From assembly GCF_001936575.1 (NCBI RefSeq), contig NZ_MSMP01000011.1:124001-188000 (forward strand): a DNA stretch of 64,000 nucleotides, in the 5' to 3' direction. Origin of the DNA: Tenacibaculum agarivorans. Lineage in GTDB: Bacteria; Bacteroidota; Bacteroidia; Flavobacteriales; Flavobacteriaceae. A program made the position numbers and the translations under genes. The notes below the pieces were generated by a model that saw nothing but the letters and a program-made list of their open reading frames with translations, was not told the origin of the DNA and made no database searches. Shown piece after piece: positions 35,823 to 45,697 of the stretch (positions within the stretch are counted from its first letter, which is position 1; every line of letters begins with the position of its first letter).

Positions 35823-36353
35823 ATGAAATATTTAGCTCTTATTGTTATGTTATTCACCTTTCAAGAACCTATAACTATTGTGGATTTCTCTCAAAAATCT
35901 GATGTGAAAAATTGGAAAATTACTAATGACGATGTTATGGGAGGAGTATCTACCTCTACGATGGTATTAAATGAAAATAACAAAGGGGTGTTTTCAGGTC
36001 AAGTCTCTACAGAAAATAATGGCGGATTTGCTATGATGAGATTACCCGTAGACGTAAAGCTTAATAACAATTCTAAAAAAGTAAAGATTCGATTAAAAGG
36101 AGATGGAAAACAGTATCAATTTAGAGTAAAATCAAATCCAGCTGAAAGACACTGGTATATCCAAGAGATTCAAACCAATGGAGACTGGCAAACTATTGAG
36201 TTAAATTTAAATAGTTTATATCCAGTATTTAGAGGGAATAGATTACGACGACAAAATTTTAATCATACTATAATAAGAGAAATTGCTTTTTTAATAGGAA
36301 ATAAGAAAAATGAAAGTTTTTCTTTAATTCTTGACTATATAAAAATTGAATAA
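35823..36353 (+). CDS. CIA30-family protein
   Basis: 176 aa. VDFSQKSDVKNWKITNDDVM, GGVSTSTM and GGFAMMRLPVDVKL match the CIA30 family (complex I intermediate-associated protein 30), a beta-sandwich of carbohydrate-binding type. A short hydrophobic N-terminus (KYLALIVMLFTF) may act as a signal peptide. In bacteria the role is unknown; it is not evidence for complex I assembly. Packed between the SDR gene (1 bp) and TspO (4 bp). Confidence 0.9.
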   Translation: MKYLALIVMLFTFQEPITIVDFSQKSDVKNWKITNDDVMGGVSTSTMVLNENNKGVFSGQVSTENNGGFAMMRLPVDVKLNNNSKKVKIRLKGDGKQYQFRVKSNPAERHWYIQEIQTNGDWQTIELNLNSLYPVFRGNRLRRQNFNHTIIREIAFLIGNKKNESFSLILDYIKIE

Positions 36354-36357
36354 CTGC

Positions 36358-36828
36358 ATGCAAAAATCATACATACGATTCTTCATTTTCCTAATTGTAA
36401 ATTTCCTAGCTTTATATATTGGAACCTTATTAATGAATGATGGTCCAAGAACTGAATGGTATATAAATTTAAACAAAGCACCTTGGACTCCTCCTGGTTG
36501 GGTTTTTGGAGCTGCTTGGACAACCATAATGTTACTATTTGCATTTTACATGACCAAACTAAGTTTTGAATTTGAGTATCTAAATAAAAACCTAATCATT
36601 TTATATGCTGTTCAATGGTTTTTAAATGTGATATGGAACTTTCTATTTTTTAATCAACACTTAACATCAGCTGGATTATTCAGTATATTTCTTTTATGGT
36701 TATTAATAGGGTATTTTACTTTCAAACATTTGAAACAATTAAAATATTATAGTTTATTAATCTTACCTTATTTAATTTGGATGACTATAGCTACTAGTTT
36801 AAATGCATTTGTAGTTTTTAAAAATTAG
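36358..36828 (+). CDS. tspO: TspO/MBR-family tryptophan-rich sensory protein
   Basis: 156 aa from the ATG at 36358; a TTG at 36346 would add four residues and overlap the CIA30 gene. Five membrane helices and the family's Trp/Pro-rich loop (LNKAPWTPPGWVFGAAWT) are clear, as is the conserved W.N..WN.LFF segment (VQWFLNVIWNFLFF). TspO binds porphyrins and modulates tetrapyrrole-dependent photo-oxidative stress. Its place at the end of the photolyase block supports a light-stress theme. Confidence 0.95.
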   Translation: MQKSYIRFFIFLIVNFLALYIGTLLMNDGPRTEWYINLNKAPWTPPGWVFGAAWTTIMLLFAFYMTKLSFEFEYLNKNLIILYAVQWFLNVIWNFLFFNQHLTSAGLFSIFLLWLLIGYFTFKHLKQLKYYSLLILPYLIWMTIATSLNAFVVFKN

Positions 36829-37262
36829 TAATCGTTTTCCATGTGTTTTAATTGTTAATCATGAATAAGATTAGTGAATTAATTTCATCGTTTTTTAGTG
36901 AAATTATACCTATATTATATAGTTGTTAGTCTTTACTTCATTACTTTTTAGCATAATCTTCAGATATTGATATTCTTCAAAATGATATTTTTTTGACTTT
37001 TGCATAAAAAATAAGTAAAGAAATTGCTTAACTGAGGTTATAATTATTTTAACAGTATATAATTATTTTTTTGAAATTGTTAGTTAATAATCAGTTAATT
37101 ATATTTTTTTTATTGATTTTGTAAAAAAGCTGCTTTTATATTATTATTGTTATCGAATTCGTAGAGTTTACGTTGTTTTGATGGTTTTTTTAAAAAGATA
37201 AAGTTGTTTAATTTGATTTTATTCATCACATTTGCTGCTCAATTAATGCAAACAAAAACATA
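36829..37262 (+). promoter_or_regulatory. 434-bp intergenic region with a putative promoter of susC
   Basis: AT-rich, no ORF or strong hairpin. Near its end TTG (37205-37207) and CACATTTG (37228-37235, one mismatch to TAnnTTTG) are 20 nt apart, the correct Bacteroidota spacing, 27 nt before the ATG. Long 5' regions like this are usual before SusC genes. Confidence 0.4.
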
Positions 37263-40200
37263 ATGAAAAAAAAAACTAATCAAATCTTAACATTTCTGTT
37301 AGTGCTTTTAGTGCAAATTTCTTTTGCGCAAGAAAAAACAATAACAGGAACTGTTTCGGACTCTAGTGGTCCTTTACCAGGTGTAAACGTGGTAGTAAAA
37401 GGTACGTCAAACGGAACTGAAACCGATTTTGATGGAATTTACACAATTAAAGCAAAAACAGGAGATGTTCTTGTTTTTTCTTTCGTTGGTATGAAAAAAG
37501 TTGAAAAAACGGTTGGAGCTTCTAGTAAAATGGATGTTTTATTAGATTCAGACAATTTACTTGAAGAAGTAGTTGTTGTAGCTTATGGTACTCAATCTAA
37601 GAATTCACTTACAGGATCTGTTAGTATAATAGATCAAGAACAGGTAGAGAATGCAACGTTCGCTAACCCAGTAAAAAGTTTAGAAGGTTTAGTTTCCGGT
37701 TTAAGAATTATTCAAGCGGATGGTAATCCTGGAGCTGACCCTATTATCAGGATTAGAGGGTTTAACTCAATTAATGCTGATAGCGCACCACTTATTGTAT
37801 TAGATGGTGTTCCTTACACAGGTAGCTTAAGTAGTATTAATCCAAGAGATATTGAATCCACTACAGTGTTAAAAGATGCTTCTTCTACTTCATTGTATGG
37901 TAATAAAGCAGCGAATGGGGTTTTATTAATTACAACTAAATCAGGAGGAAAGAATAGATTGGATATAAACATTGACAGTAGAGTAGGTATAACACAGAGA
38001 GGTGCTAAAGAATATAATATTATAGAATCACCTGGTGAGTTCTATGAATCTTACCACAGTGTTTTAGCAAACTCTGAATTTTACAGACAAAATGCAGCAG
38101 GTACTCCTATTACTATAGAGCAAGCTAGACAATTTGCTTCTGATAATTTAATTGATAGATTGGGAAATTATAACTTATTTAATGTTTCAGATAATCAGTT
38201 AGTTGATCCTGTAACGGGTAAGTTAAACAGTGCGGCTGTTTTACAAGTAAATGATAGATGGGAGGACGCTTTATTTAGAGACGCAGCTACTTTCTATTCT
38301 AATAATATTAGTATTGCTGGAGGTACAGATGATGTTACCTATTACTTATCATTAGGTTCTGAAACCAATAATGGATATACCGTAAGAAGTAGTTTTGAAA
38401 GGCATTCAGCACGTTTAAAAGCAAGTTCTGCAAAAATATTTGATGTGCTTACATTAAGTGGAGATGTGGCTTATGCACAATCTGAAAGTCAAGCAGTTCC
38501 ATCTACATTAACTGCTGCAGGTGTACCTACAGCAAATTTTTCAAATGCCTTTGCTTGGACAAGAAGAATTGCACCAATTTATCCTACTTTTCAATATGAT
38601 GAAAACTGGAATCCTATTTTAGATTCATCTACTCCAAGTGGTTTAGCCTACGACTTTGGTACACCACAGTTTTTTCCTGACGGATCAAGTAGGGGAGCTA
38701 GAAACTATGCTGTTGGAGAACATCCATTGGCTGTAATCGAAAATACTATTGAAACAAACATTAGAGATAATTTCAATGGAGGTTTAAGAGGAAAGATTGA
38801 TTTACCTTTGGATATTAAGTTCGAGTATGTAATGAACTACTTATCACAAACTGACAGAGCTACTGACTTTACTAAACCAGCAGCTGGAGCTTTTGCGTTT
38901 GCACAAGATGGTTTATTAACAAACGCTAGAAATAATTTCTCTGCTTTTACCAATCAACAATTATTGACTTGGAAGAATAATAATGATACGCATAGTTTTG
39001 ACGCACTTTTAGGTCATGAAACTTACGAAGAAAACTTTACAACATTATCTCTTACAAAGTATAATCTTATAGGTGACTTAAGTCCTATTTTAGATAATAC
39101 ATCTCTGTATATAAGGGCAAGTAATTTTAATACCAATTACACTACTGAAGGGTATTTTTCTAGATTTATTTATGGTTTAAAAGATACTTACTTTTTAAAT
39201 CTAACAGGTAGATATGATGCGTCTTCTGTATTCCACCCAGATGTACGTTGGGGAGCCTTTTGGTCGGCAGGAGCTTCGTGGGTCATGAGTAATGAGAGTT
39301 TCTTAGAAGATTCTGATGTAATTGACTATGCAAAATTATCTGTAAACTATGGTACCACAGGTAACGATAGAATTTTCTATCCAGGGACTACTATTAGAAA
39401 CCTAGTAGCCTATGAGAATCAATTTGAAATCGATGAAAATGATGGAGTATTAACACAAAATTTATTATATTTAGGTAATGAAGAATTAACTTGGGAAAAG
39501 TCAGTAAGCTTTGATGTATCTTACGAAATAAATTTATTTGGCAGAGTAAATTTATCTTTAGGGTATTTTAGAAAAGAAACAGATGACTTATTATTTCATA
39601 AACCATTATCATTATCAACAGGACAGGCTTCTATACCTGTAAATGGAGGTACAATGATTAATAGTGGTATAGAAGCAGAAGTTGCGTGGAATGTTATAAA
39701 TAAAGATAATTTTAAGGTTAATTTTAATGCAAATGCATCTACATTAAATAATGAAATTACAGTTCTGCCAAATGATAATGATCCAATTCCATTTGGAAAT
39801 TTCCGTAGAGAAGTAGGTAGAAGTCTTTTTGAATATTATATGGTGGAATTTGCAGGTGTAAATCCTGATAATGGAAATGCTCAATATTACACGATAGATG
39901 ATGCTTCAGGAGAGAGAGTTGTAACAGAAGATTATTCCAATGCGGCAGCAAAAGGTAGAACTTTTTTAGGTAAAGAAGCAATTCCAGATGTTACAGGTGG
40001 TTTTGGGTTGAATTTAGAAATAGGAGATGTTTCTTTAGGAGCTCAATTTGCTTATCAGATTGGCGGCTATGGTTTAGATAGTGAATACTTTAGTTTACTT
40101 GGTGAAACTCGACAGGTTATTAATTTTCCTGATTATGACAAAACGTGGACAGTAGATAATCCTACAGCTAGTTTACCTAGAGTAGATCCTTTAGTGGATG

Positions 40201-40466
40201 ATCAATATCAATTTTCAGATCTTTATTTAGTAGATTTAAGTTATCTAAGTTTAAGTAATATTAATCTATCGTATACGTTAAATAATGATGCTTTTAAGAA
40301 ATTTCATGTTGATAATGTTAGATTTTATGGAACAATTAATAATGCGTTCTTATTGTATAGTGCAAGGCAAGGATATGACCCTCGTTTGAATTCAATAGGT
40401 AGGTCATCTGCTGAATACGGAGCTAATAGAACAATAGCTTTTGGTGTTAATATTAACTTGAATTAA
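37263..40466 (+). CDS. SusC/RagA-family TonB-linked outer-membrane protein
   Basis: 1067 aa. The signal peptide ends about residue 22 (QISFAQ). A carboxypeptidase-regulatory-like domain (about 25-97; GTVSDSSGPLPGVNVVVKGT) is followed by the SusC TonB box EEVVVVAYGTQ, the plug (VSGLRI..DGNPGADPIIRIRG, VLKDASSTSLYGNKAANGV) and a large barrel. With the SusD-like partner 10 bp downstream it forms a glycan or peptide importer. No glycoside hydrolase, sulfatase or peptidase lies nearby, so this is an orphan pair with unknown substrate. Confidence 0.97.
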   Translation: MKKKTNQILTFLLVLLVQISFAQEKTITGTVSDSSGPLPGVNVVVKGTSNGTETDFDGIYTIKAKTGDVLVFSFVGMKKVEKTVGASSKMDVLLDSDNLLEEVVVVAYGTQSKNSLTGSVSIIDQEQVENATFANPVKSLEGLVSGLRIIQADGNPGADPIIRIRGFNSINADSAPLIVLDGVPYTGSLSSINPRDIESTTVLKDASSTSLYGNKAANGVLLITTKSGGKNRLDINIDSRVGITQRGAKEYNIIESPGEFYESYHSVLANSEFYRQNAAGTPITIEQARQFASDNLIDRLGNYNLFNVSDNQLVDPVTGKLNSAAVLQVNDRWEDALFRDAATFYSNNISIAGGTDDVTYYLSLGSETNNGYTVRSSFERHSARLKASSAKIFDVLTLSGDVAYAQSESQAVPSTLTAAGVPTANFSNAFAWTRRIAPIYPTFQYDENWNPILDSSTPSGLAYDFGTPQFFPDGSSRGARNYAVGEHPLAVIENTIETNIRDNFNGGLRGKIDLPLDIKFEYVMNYLSQTDRATDFTKPAAGAFAFAQDGLLTNARNNFSAFTNQQLLTWKNNNDTHSFDALLGHETYEENFTTLSLTKYNLIGDLSPILDNTSLYIRASNFNTNYTTEGYFSRFIYGLKDTYFLNLTGRYDASSVFHPDVRWGAFWSAGASWVMSNESFLEDSDVIDYAKLSVNYGTTGNDRIFYPGTTIRNLVAYENQFEIDENDGVLTQNLLYLGNEELTWEKSVSFDVSYEINLFGRVNLSLGYFRKETDDLLFHKPLSLSTGQASIPVNGGTMINSGIEAEVAWNVINKDNFKVNFNANASTLNNEITVLPNDNDPIPFGNFRREVGRSLFEYYMVEFAGVNPDNGNAQYYTIDDASGERVVTEDYSNAAAKGRTFLGKEAIPDVTGGFGLNLEIGDVSLGAQFAYQIGGYGLDSEYFSLLGETRQVINFPDYDKTWTVDNPTASLPRVDPLVDDQYQFSDLYLVDLSYLSLSNINLSYTLNNDAFKKFHVDNVRFYGTINNAFLLYSARQGYDPRLNSIGRSSAEYGANRTIAFGVNINLN

Positions 40467-40476
40467 ATAACTAATT

Positions 40477-41961
40477 ATGAAAAAAAATAAAATTTTGAGT
40501 ATTAGAACAAACACATATCTGCACTTAATCTTATTGTCTGTAACAGTTTTAATGTCATGTGCAGATTTTGAACAAGATTTTGCAGATGAAAGATTTCATA
40601 CAGTGTCTCATGCACAGGCAGTTACTGCTGCAGGAGGTACACAAGGTATTAAGGCTTTAGATGCTGGTATTCTATCTTATTTCAGAGATGGTGAAACCAG
40701 TGACGATGAATTTGGTATAAAAGCTGTCGATCTTGGTATGGATTTAAGAAGTAACGATATGGATATGAGTAGAAACACTTGGTTTGGAGCTTATAATAAT
40801 TATGATAACAGAATTTTAACTTCTAATGATAATGAATACATTTGGGAGTTCTTTTATAAAATTATCAATAGAGCAAATCTTATAATTAACTCTGTTCCAG
40901 ATAATCCGACAGAAGAACAAATAATATTTAAAGCTAAATCACATACCTATAGAGCGATAGCATATTTCTATTTAATACGTATTTATCAGCATACTAGAGC
41001 AGCCGATGCTACTGAAGCTATTCCGATAGATCCAGGAAATTTTGAACCACAGCCTAAATCTACCGTAGCTCAGGTTAAACAATTAATCTTAGACGATTTA
41101 AACACTGCATACGAAGGATTAAAAGATTATGGTAGAGCCTCAAAAGAAGAAGTAGATGGTAGTGTAGTAGCAGCATATTTAGCAAGATATCACTTAACCT
41201 ATGAAAACTGGGTAGATGCAGAAAAGTTTGCAGATATCGCTATGAGAGCTGGAACTATTAGTGCAGATATAATGCATGGTTTTGACGAAATTTCATTATC
41301 AGAAGTTATTTGGGGTGCTTCTGTAACAGATTCCACTTCAGAGATTTATGGATCTTTTTTCTCGCACACAAGTCAAATTAATGATGGATATAGTGGATGG
41401 AATCATTTTAAAACAGTCAACTCTAACTTATACGATATGATCCCTGCAACAGATACTAGATTAGCTTGGTTTGCTGATCAACAGTATGCACCTGGGACAG
41501 TAATGGTACCAGGAACTTGGGGACACTATAATATTACGCCTAAGTATACTAGTTTAAAGTTTATTGCGCAGCCTGGTCCTGGTCAGTTTATTGGAGATTA
41601 CATTTACTTAAGAAATACAGAGTTTTATTTAACAAAAGCAGAAGCATTGGCTAGACAAGGTAGAGACATGGATGCGCAGCAAGTTTTATTTGATTTAAAT
41701 TCTGTTAGAGATCCTGGATATGCGAAGTCTACGAATACTGGACAAGCTTTAATCGATGAGATTTTATTATACAGAAGAATTGAATTATGGGGAGATGGAG
41801 TTGCTTTCTTTGATATGGCGAGAAATGGAGTTGGCTTAAATAGAAAAGATGGTAGAACCAACTTAGTTATGCCTGGAGCTGATTTGGTTATTCCTGCATT
41901 AGATGACCAATTAATATATTCAATACCTCAACAAGAGATTGATGCAAATCCAAATTTCTAA
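40477..41961 (+). CDS. SusD/RagB-family nutrient-binding lipoprotein
   Basis: 494 aa. The signal sequence ends at the lipobox LMSC (about residue 28), so it should be surface-anchored. The helical TPR-like SusD core follows (FKAKSHTYRAIAYFYLIRIY; EVDGSVVAAYLARYHLTYE) with the C-terminal FLRN-like YLRNTEFYLTKAEALARQG and RRIELWGDGVAFFDMARNG. It caps the SusC channel encoded just upstream. A terminator follows. Confidence 0.96.
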   Translation: MKKNKILSIRTNTYLHLILLSVTVLMSCADFEQDFADERFHTVSHAQAVTAAGGTQGIKALDAGILSYFRDGETSDDEFGIKAVDLGMDLRSNDMDMSRNTWFGAYNNYDNRILTSNDNEYIWEFFYKIINRANLIINSVPDNPTEEQIIFKAKSHTYRAIAYFYLIRIYQHTRAADATEAIPIDPGNFEPQPKSTVAQVKQLILDDLNTAYEGLKDYGRASKEEVDGSVVAAYLARYHLTYENWVDAEKFADIAMRAGTISADIMHGFDEISLSEVIWGASVTDSTSEIYGSFFSHTSQINDGYSGWNHFKTVNSNLYDMIPATDTRLAWFADQQYAPGTVMVPGTWGHYNITPKYTSLKFIAQPGPGQFIGDYIYLRNTEFYLTKAEALARQGRDMDAQQVLFDLNSVRDPGYAKSTNTGQALIDEILLYRRIELWGDGVAFFDMARNGVGLNRKDGRTNLVMPGADLVIPALDDQLIYSIPQQEIDANPNF

Positions 41962-41995
41962 AATTTAGAAAAAGGATTGTATTTTTAAAATAATG

Positions 41996-42023
41996 AAACC
42001 AGAGAGAAATCTCTGGTTTTTTT
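41996..42023. terminator. Bidirectional terminator between susD-like and aldo/keto reductase genes
   Basis: Perfect 10-bp stem AAACCAGAGA / TCTCTGGTTT with GAAA tetraloop and T-run; convergent genes end on both sides. Confidence 0.85.
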
Positions 42024-42058
42024 AGTGTATAAGAGTTTTTTAAGTACTATTAAATTGT

Positions 42059-43081
42059 TTATTTAAAACTATGTGTAAGCATATGGATTTGTTTAATTTC
42101 TTCTTCTGAAAACAAAGTGTTGTGAGTAGCTTTTATATTTTCTTCCAATTGATTAGGAGAACTTACACCAACTAAAACAGAAGTAATTCCTTTTTGATTC
42201 AATAACCAAGAAATTGCCATTTGATGTAATTTTTGTCCTCTGTTTTGAGCAATCGCATTCAATTTTTTAACTACAGGAAGTTTTTCTTCTACGGCATTTA
42301 CATCTAAATAAGTTTTACTTTTTAGTGCTCTTGAATTTTCAGGAATTCTGGAAATGTACTTATCAGTCAATAAGCCTTGCGCTAAAGGAGAGAAAGCAAT
42401 ACACCCTAACTTATTTTCTGCAAGTGTAGTCAGTAAATTATTTTCAATAGAACGATCAAATAATGAATATCTTGATTGGTGTATGATAAACGGAACTTTT
42501 AACTCTTTTAATAATTTTGCCATTTCATTAGTTTCATCGGTGTTATACCTAGAAACGCCAACATATAAGGCTTTCCCTTGTCTAACAATATCATAAAGAG
42601 CTATAGCTGTTTCTTCCAATGGAGTATTAGGATCTGGTCTATGGTGGTAGAATAAATCTACATATTCCAAATTCATTCGTTGTAAACTTTCATCAATACT
42701 GGAGATCAAATACTTTCTAGAACCATGATTACCATATGGACCAGGCCACATATCATAACCAGCTTTAGTAGCTATAAATAACTCATTTCTATAACTTTTA
42801 AAATTTTGTTTATACAATAAACCGAAACTTTCCTCCGCACTTCCGTAAGGCGGACCATAATTATTTGCTAAATCAAAATGAGTAATACCATGATCAAAAG
42901 CAGTACGAAGAATAGCTTCAGCATTGGCCATATGATCATATTTTCCAAAATTATGCCATAAGCCTAGAGAAATAGCGGGCAATAATACACCGCTTTTACC
43001 TGATCTATTATACGATATTTTTTGATAACGATCTTCTTTAGGGATATAAGTTTTATAATTAGATTTATCGTTGATGTGCAT
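42059..43081 (-). CDS. Aldo/keto reductase, YghZ (glyceraldehyde-3-phosphate reductase)-like
   Basis: 340 aa, a TIM-barrel AKR. The catalytic region shows FDLANNYGPPYGSAEE (Asp and Tyr), IATKAGYDMWPGPYG (Lys) and VDLFYHHRPD (His). The GPPYGSAEE and MWPGPYG segments are typical of the AKR14/YghZ group. It reduces aldehydes with NADPH. It begins 1 bp after the stop of the DUF4132-type gene, so it is probably cotranscribed with that gene and the small GG-ended protein. Confidence 0.95.
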   Translation of the reverse strand: MHINDKSNYKTYIPKEDRYQKISYNRSGKSGVLLPAISLGLWHNFGKYDHMANAEAILRTAFDHGITHFDLANNYGPPYGSAEESFGLLYKQNFKSYRNELFIATKAGYDMWPGPYGNHGSRKYLISSIDESLQRMNLEYVDLFYHHRPDPNTPLEETAIALYDIVRQGKALYVGVSRYNTDETNEMAKLLKELKVPFIIHQSRYSLFDRSIENNLLTTLAENKLGCIAFSPLAQGLLTDKYISRIPENSRALKSKTYLDVNAVEEKLPVVKKLNAIAQNRGQKLHQMAISWLLNQKGITSVLVGVSSPNQLEENIKATHNTLFSEEEIKQIHMLTHSFK

Positions 43082-43082
43082 G

Positions 43083-45683
43083 TTATTTTGCTCTATTAAT
43101 TTGGCTAGTGATAGTAGTATCAGTGATTTTAGTGTCTTCTGCTAATAAAAAAGCTTTACTCAATACAATAGAAAGTCCTCGATCTCCTTCAAAAGGGATA
43201 AATAATTTATCCGTAGTAGTATCAGAAGATCTGGAAGGAACAATACATAAATATTGATCATTAGGTTCCATTAAAATATTTCCACTTCCAATATGAATTT
43301 TATACGTTCGTAAATCACCTTTTACAATTAAAAACTTTCCATCAATATGTGTCTTATTCTTAATCTTAGTAAGTCTAGGTAATAATCGTGCTAAAATAGT
43401 TTTTCTTGTTTTTGCGATTTCGTTTAAGTCACCAAAAGAATACGCATTCCAGTAATCTCTATGAGTTTGTCTCGCACCATTATTATCTCGCCATTCAGGA
43501 TCGTTACCAACGCTACATACGCCAACAAATAAATCTACATCTCTCATAATTTCAGAAAAAACAATTTTAGGAACATCTATTAGATCCATTAAATTATTAT
43601 CTGAGTTGAGGAAACGAACTTGATCTGTAGCAATATAGAACCAAATACCAGCATCATTAAAAGCTTCATAGTCATTCAATTCATCAATCCAAAATTCTGC
43701 AGTAATTCCATATTCAGGTAAAAACTTTGAACATATTTCATTATCTCTTCCATCATCATAAGCTCCCATTAGTGAATATTTCCAATCTCTTAGTGTAGCA
43801 AGTGTTTTAAACTGATGTTGTTTTAAAATATGTGCTGCCATTCTATTAGAATAGTTTCGTGTGTTAATTTCAGCATCAGTAAGTATATACAATTCCCTAA
43901 AAGCCTGTTTTATGGGTTGTTTCAATTGATGGTCTATAATAAACTCTCTCCATTGTATAATATCTTCTTCATTAGAAAATACAGGATGCCAAAGTTGTAC
44001 AGTACAATCCTTATTTATCCAGTCAATAACTTCATTAGTATGGGTAATCCATTGATTATCTTTTAAAATTACATCTACCTTTTCAGTCTCATTGGTAAAT
44101 GTCCAAATTAATTTAGAAGTAATGGGCTGTACTAAACCATGGTGTAAGTAATATTTTTCAAAAGAAGCATAATCCCAAGTTCTATTCAGAATAAACTGAT
44201 TATCTATTCTGGTTTTTTGAGCTGAATATACTTTTTGAATTTCTTTAATCTCTTTTCGTATATCTTTTAACTTATTGGATAAAGACTCACTATTTTTAAC
44301 AACACTAGGCACAGATTTTAATGTAGAATGATCTGGTTTAAACCATTGTTGTTTTACTTTACTTTCTTCTATATAAATAGATAATGAGTAATCTTCAAAA
44401 GCAATTTGTTTTTGCCCATTTTCAAGATTAAAATTGGGGATTGACATTTCCTTTAACTCTTCTACCGATACATTGTATTTTTTAGCGCCTTCAGTTAGAT
44501 ATTTATCAATAACTTTTTTAATATTATTCTGTTTCAACTTCAGTTTTAAACGAGATAAAGCGCCTAAGCCATCTTTGCCTCTCATGTTACCTAAAACATA
44601 GGCACAAGCATTTCCGATACTGGCTGCAGCTGGACCAATACCTGGCATTTTAGTGTATGATTTTTCTAGTAAAGTGCTAAGTAAATTGACAGTAGTTTTG
44701 TCTGAAAAAGACTCCATGGTCCAAACAATTCCTTTAATGAACTGTTTAGAAGGATCACATAGGTATTCTGAATGGACATACTCATATTCAGATCCATCAT
44801 TATAGGTATATTTTTGTTTTTGCTCAATTATTGATTTCCCAATAGCAACAGTAATAATATCTTGAGTTATTTTTCGATAGGTATCTTTTTTAATAGCTTT
44901 TATATAAGTAGCTACTTCGTTTTGAAACTTTTTTGTAGGTTTTCCTCCAGAAGCAGCGTAAGCAAGTGTTAATAGTTTATGAAGTTCTTGACTATTATTA
45001 TACCCACTTATGATTTCATTTACTTCTTTTCCAATATCATTGGTTTGTAATTTAAATGTAACGATATCATCTTCGGATTGAATGATTTTATATAATTTGG
45101 CAATTGATTTTTTGAGATCACTACCCCAATAATACTTGCTATCACTTTGAAAGAATTCCCATCTAGTAACTTCCTTAATGTAATTTTTTAGTGTATCAGA
45201 AAGTCCATTTTTCTTTACATAACGCTCAATTTGTTGAATAGCATAGTTTATAGGGTACTTGGATAAATCACCATAATAATCATGTTTCTTTAAATTAGAA
45301 AAACAGGTATGTAAAGTAGAGAAAAACTCAATCCATTCTTCCTCATTATACGATTGATTTTTACGCATTAAAGCACTTAATACTACTTTGGCAGTATCTG
45401 ATTTTTCTCTATGAGGTGTCTCATCACGCCATCCATGTTTATTTTTTTTACTTTTTAAGTGTAATAGCATTTCAGCTTCATCATATTTTAATAAACTGAT
45501 GATAAACGGTTTTATAAAAGCTGGTTTTTCTTTTTTTAAATTCTCATAAACTTCTACGCCTGTAAGATAACTTGGAGAATAGACGTAACTTTTTTCCTTT
45601 AAAATTTGACTAATAATATCGTCTATTTTAGAAAAGTTGGGATCTTGAGATTTTTTAGATTTTGGTTTTAAAAAGTTTAACAT
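43083..45683 (-). CDS. Large DUF4132/DUF5724-type protein
   Basis: 866 aa, cytoplasmic, no signal or membrane helix. The N-terminal two thirds are helical, HEAT-like in feel, with a long charged region (about 440-500). The C-terminal ~350 residues match the DUF4132/DUF5724 type: LKQPIKQAFRELYIL, IVFSEIMRDVDLFVGVCSVG, YSFGDLNEIAKTRKTILARL, then TYKIHIGSGNILMEPNDQYL and a late LSKAFLLAEDTKITD. Related E. coli proteins are MolR and YehI; the biochemical function is not known. It lies 14 bp after a small protein ending in Gly-Gly and 1 bp before an AKR, so the three look like one unit. Confidence 0.82.
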   Translation of the reverse strand: MLNFLKPKSKKSQDPNFSKIDDIISQILKEKSYVYSPSYLTGVEVYENLKKEKPAFIKPFIISLLKYDEAEMLLHLKSKKNKHGWRDETPHREKSDTAKVVLSALMRKNQSYNEEEWIEFFSTLHTCFSNLKKHDYYGDLSKYPINYAIQQIERYVKKNGLSDTLKNYIKEVTRWEFFQSDSKYYWGSDLKKSIAKLYKIIQSEDDIVTFKLQTNDIGKEVNEIISGYNNSQELHKLLTLAYAASGGKPTKKFQNEVATYIKAIKKDTYRKITQDIITVAIGKSIIEQKQKYTYNDGSEYEYVHSEYLCDPSKQFIKGIVWTMESFSDKTTVNLLSTLLEKSYTKMPGIGPAAASIGNACAYVLGNMRGKDGLGALSRLKLKLKQNNIKKVIDKYLTEGAKKYNVSVEELKEMSIPNFNLENGQKQIAFEDYSLSIYIEESKVKQQWFKPDHSTLKSVPSVVKNSESLSNKLKDIRKEIKEIQKVYSAQKTRIDNQFILNRTWDYASFEKYYLHHGLVQPITSKLIWTFTNETEKVDVILKDNQWITHTNEVIDWINKDCTVQLWHPVFSNEEDIIQWREFIIDHQLKQPIKQAFRELYILTDAEINTRNYSNRMAAHILKQHQFKTLATLRDWKYSLMGAYDDGRDNEICSKFLPEYGITAEFWIDELNDYEAFNDAGIWFYIATDQVRFLNSDNNLMDLIDVPKIVFSEIMRDVDLFVGVCSVGNDPEWRDNNGARQTHRDYWNAYSFGDLNEIAKTRKTILARLLPRLTKIKNKTHIDGKFLIVKGDLRTYKIHIGSGNILMEPNDQYLCIVPSRSSDTTTDKLFIPFEGDRGLSIVLSKAFLLAEDTKITDTTITSQINRAK

Positions 45684-45697
45684 AACAATTAGAAGTA

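Noticed and set aside
36829..37262. Small RNA gene in the SusC upstream region
   Set aside because: No terminator or stable hairpin was seen; the region is best explained as an AT-rich promoter region.
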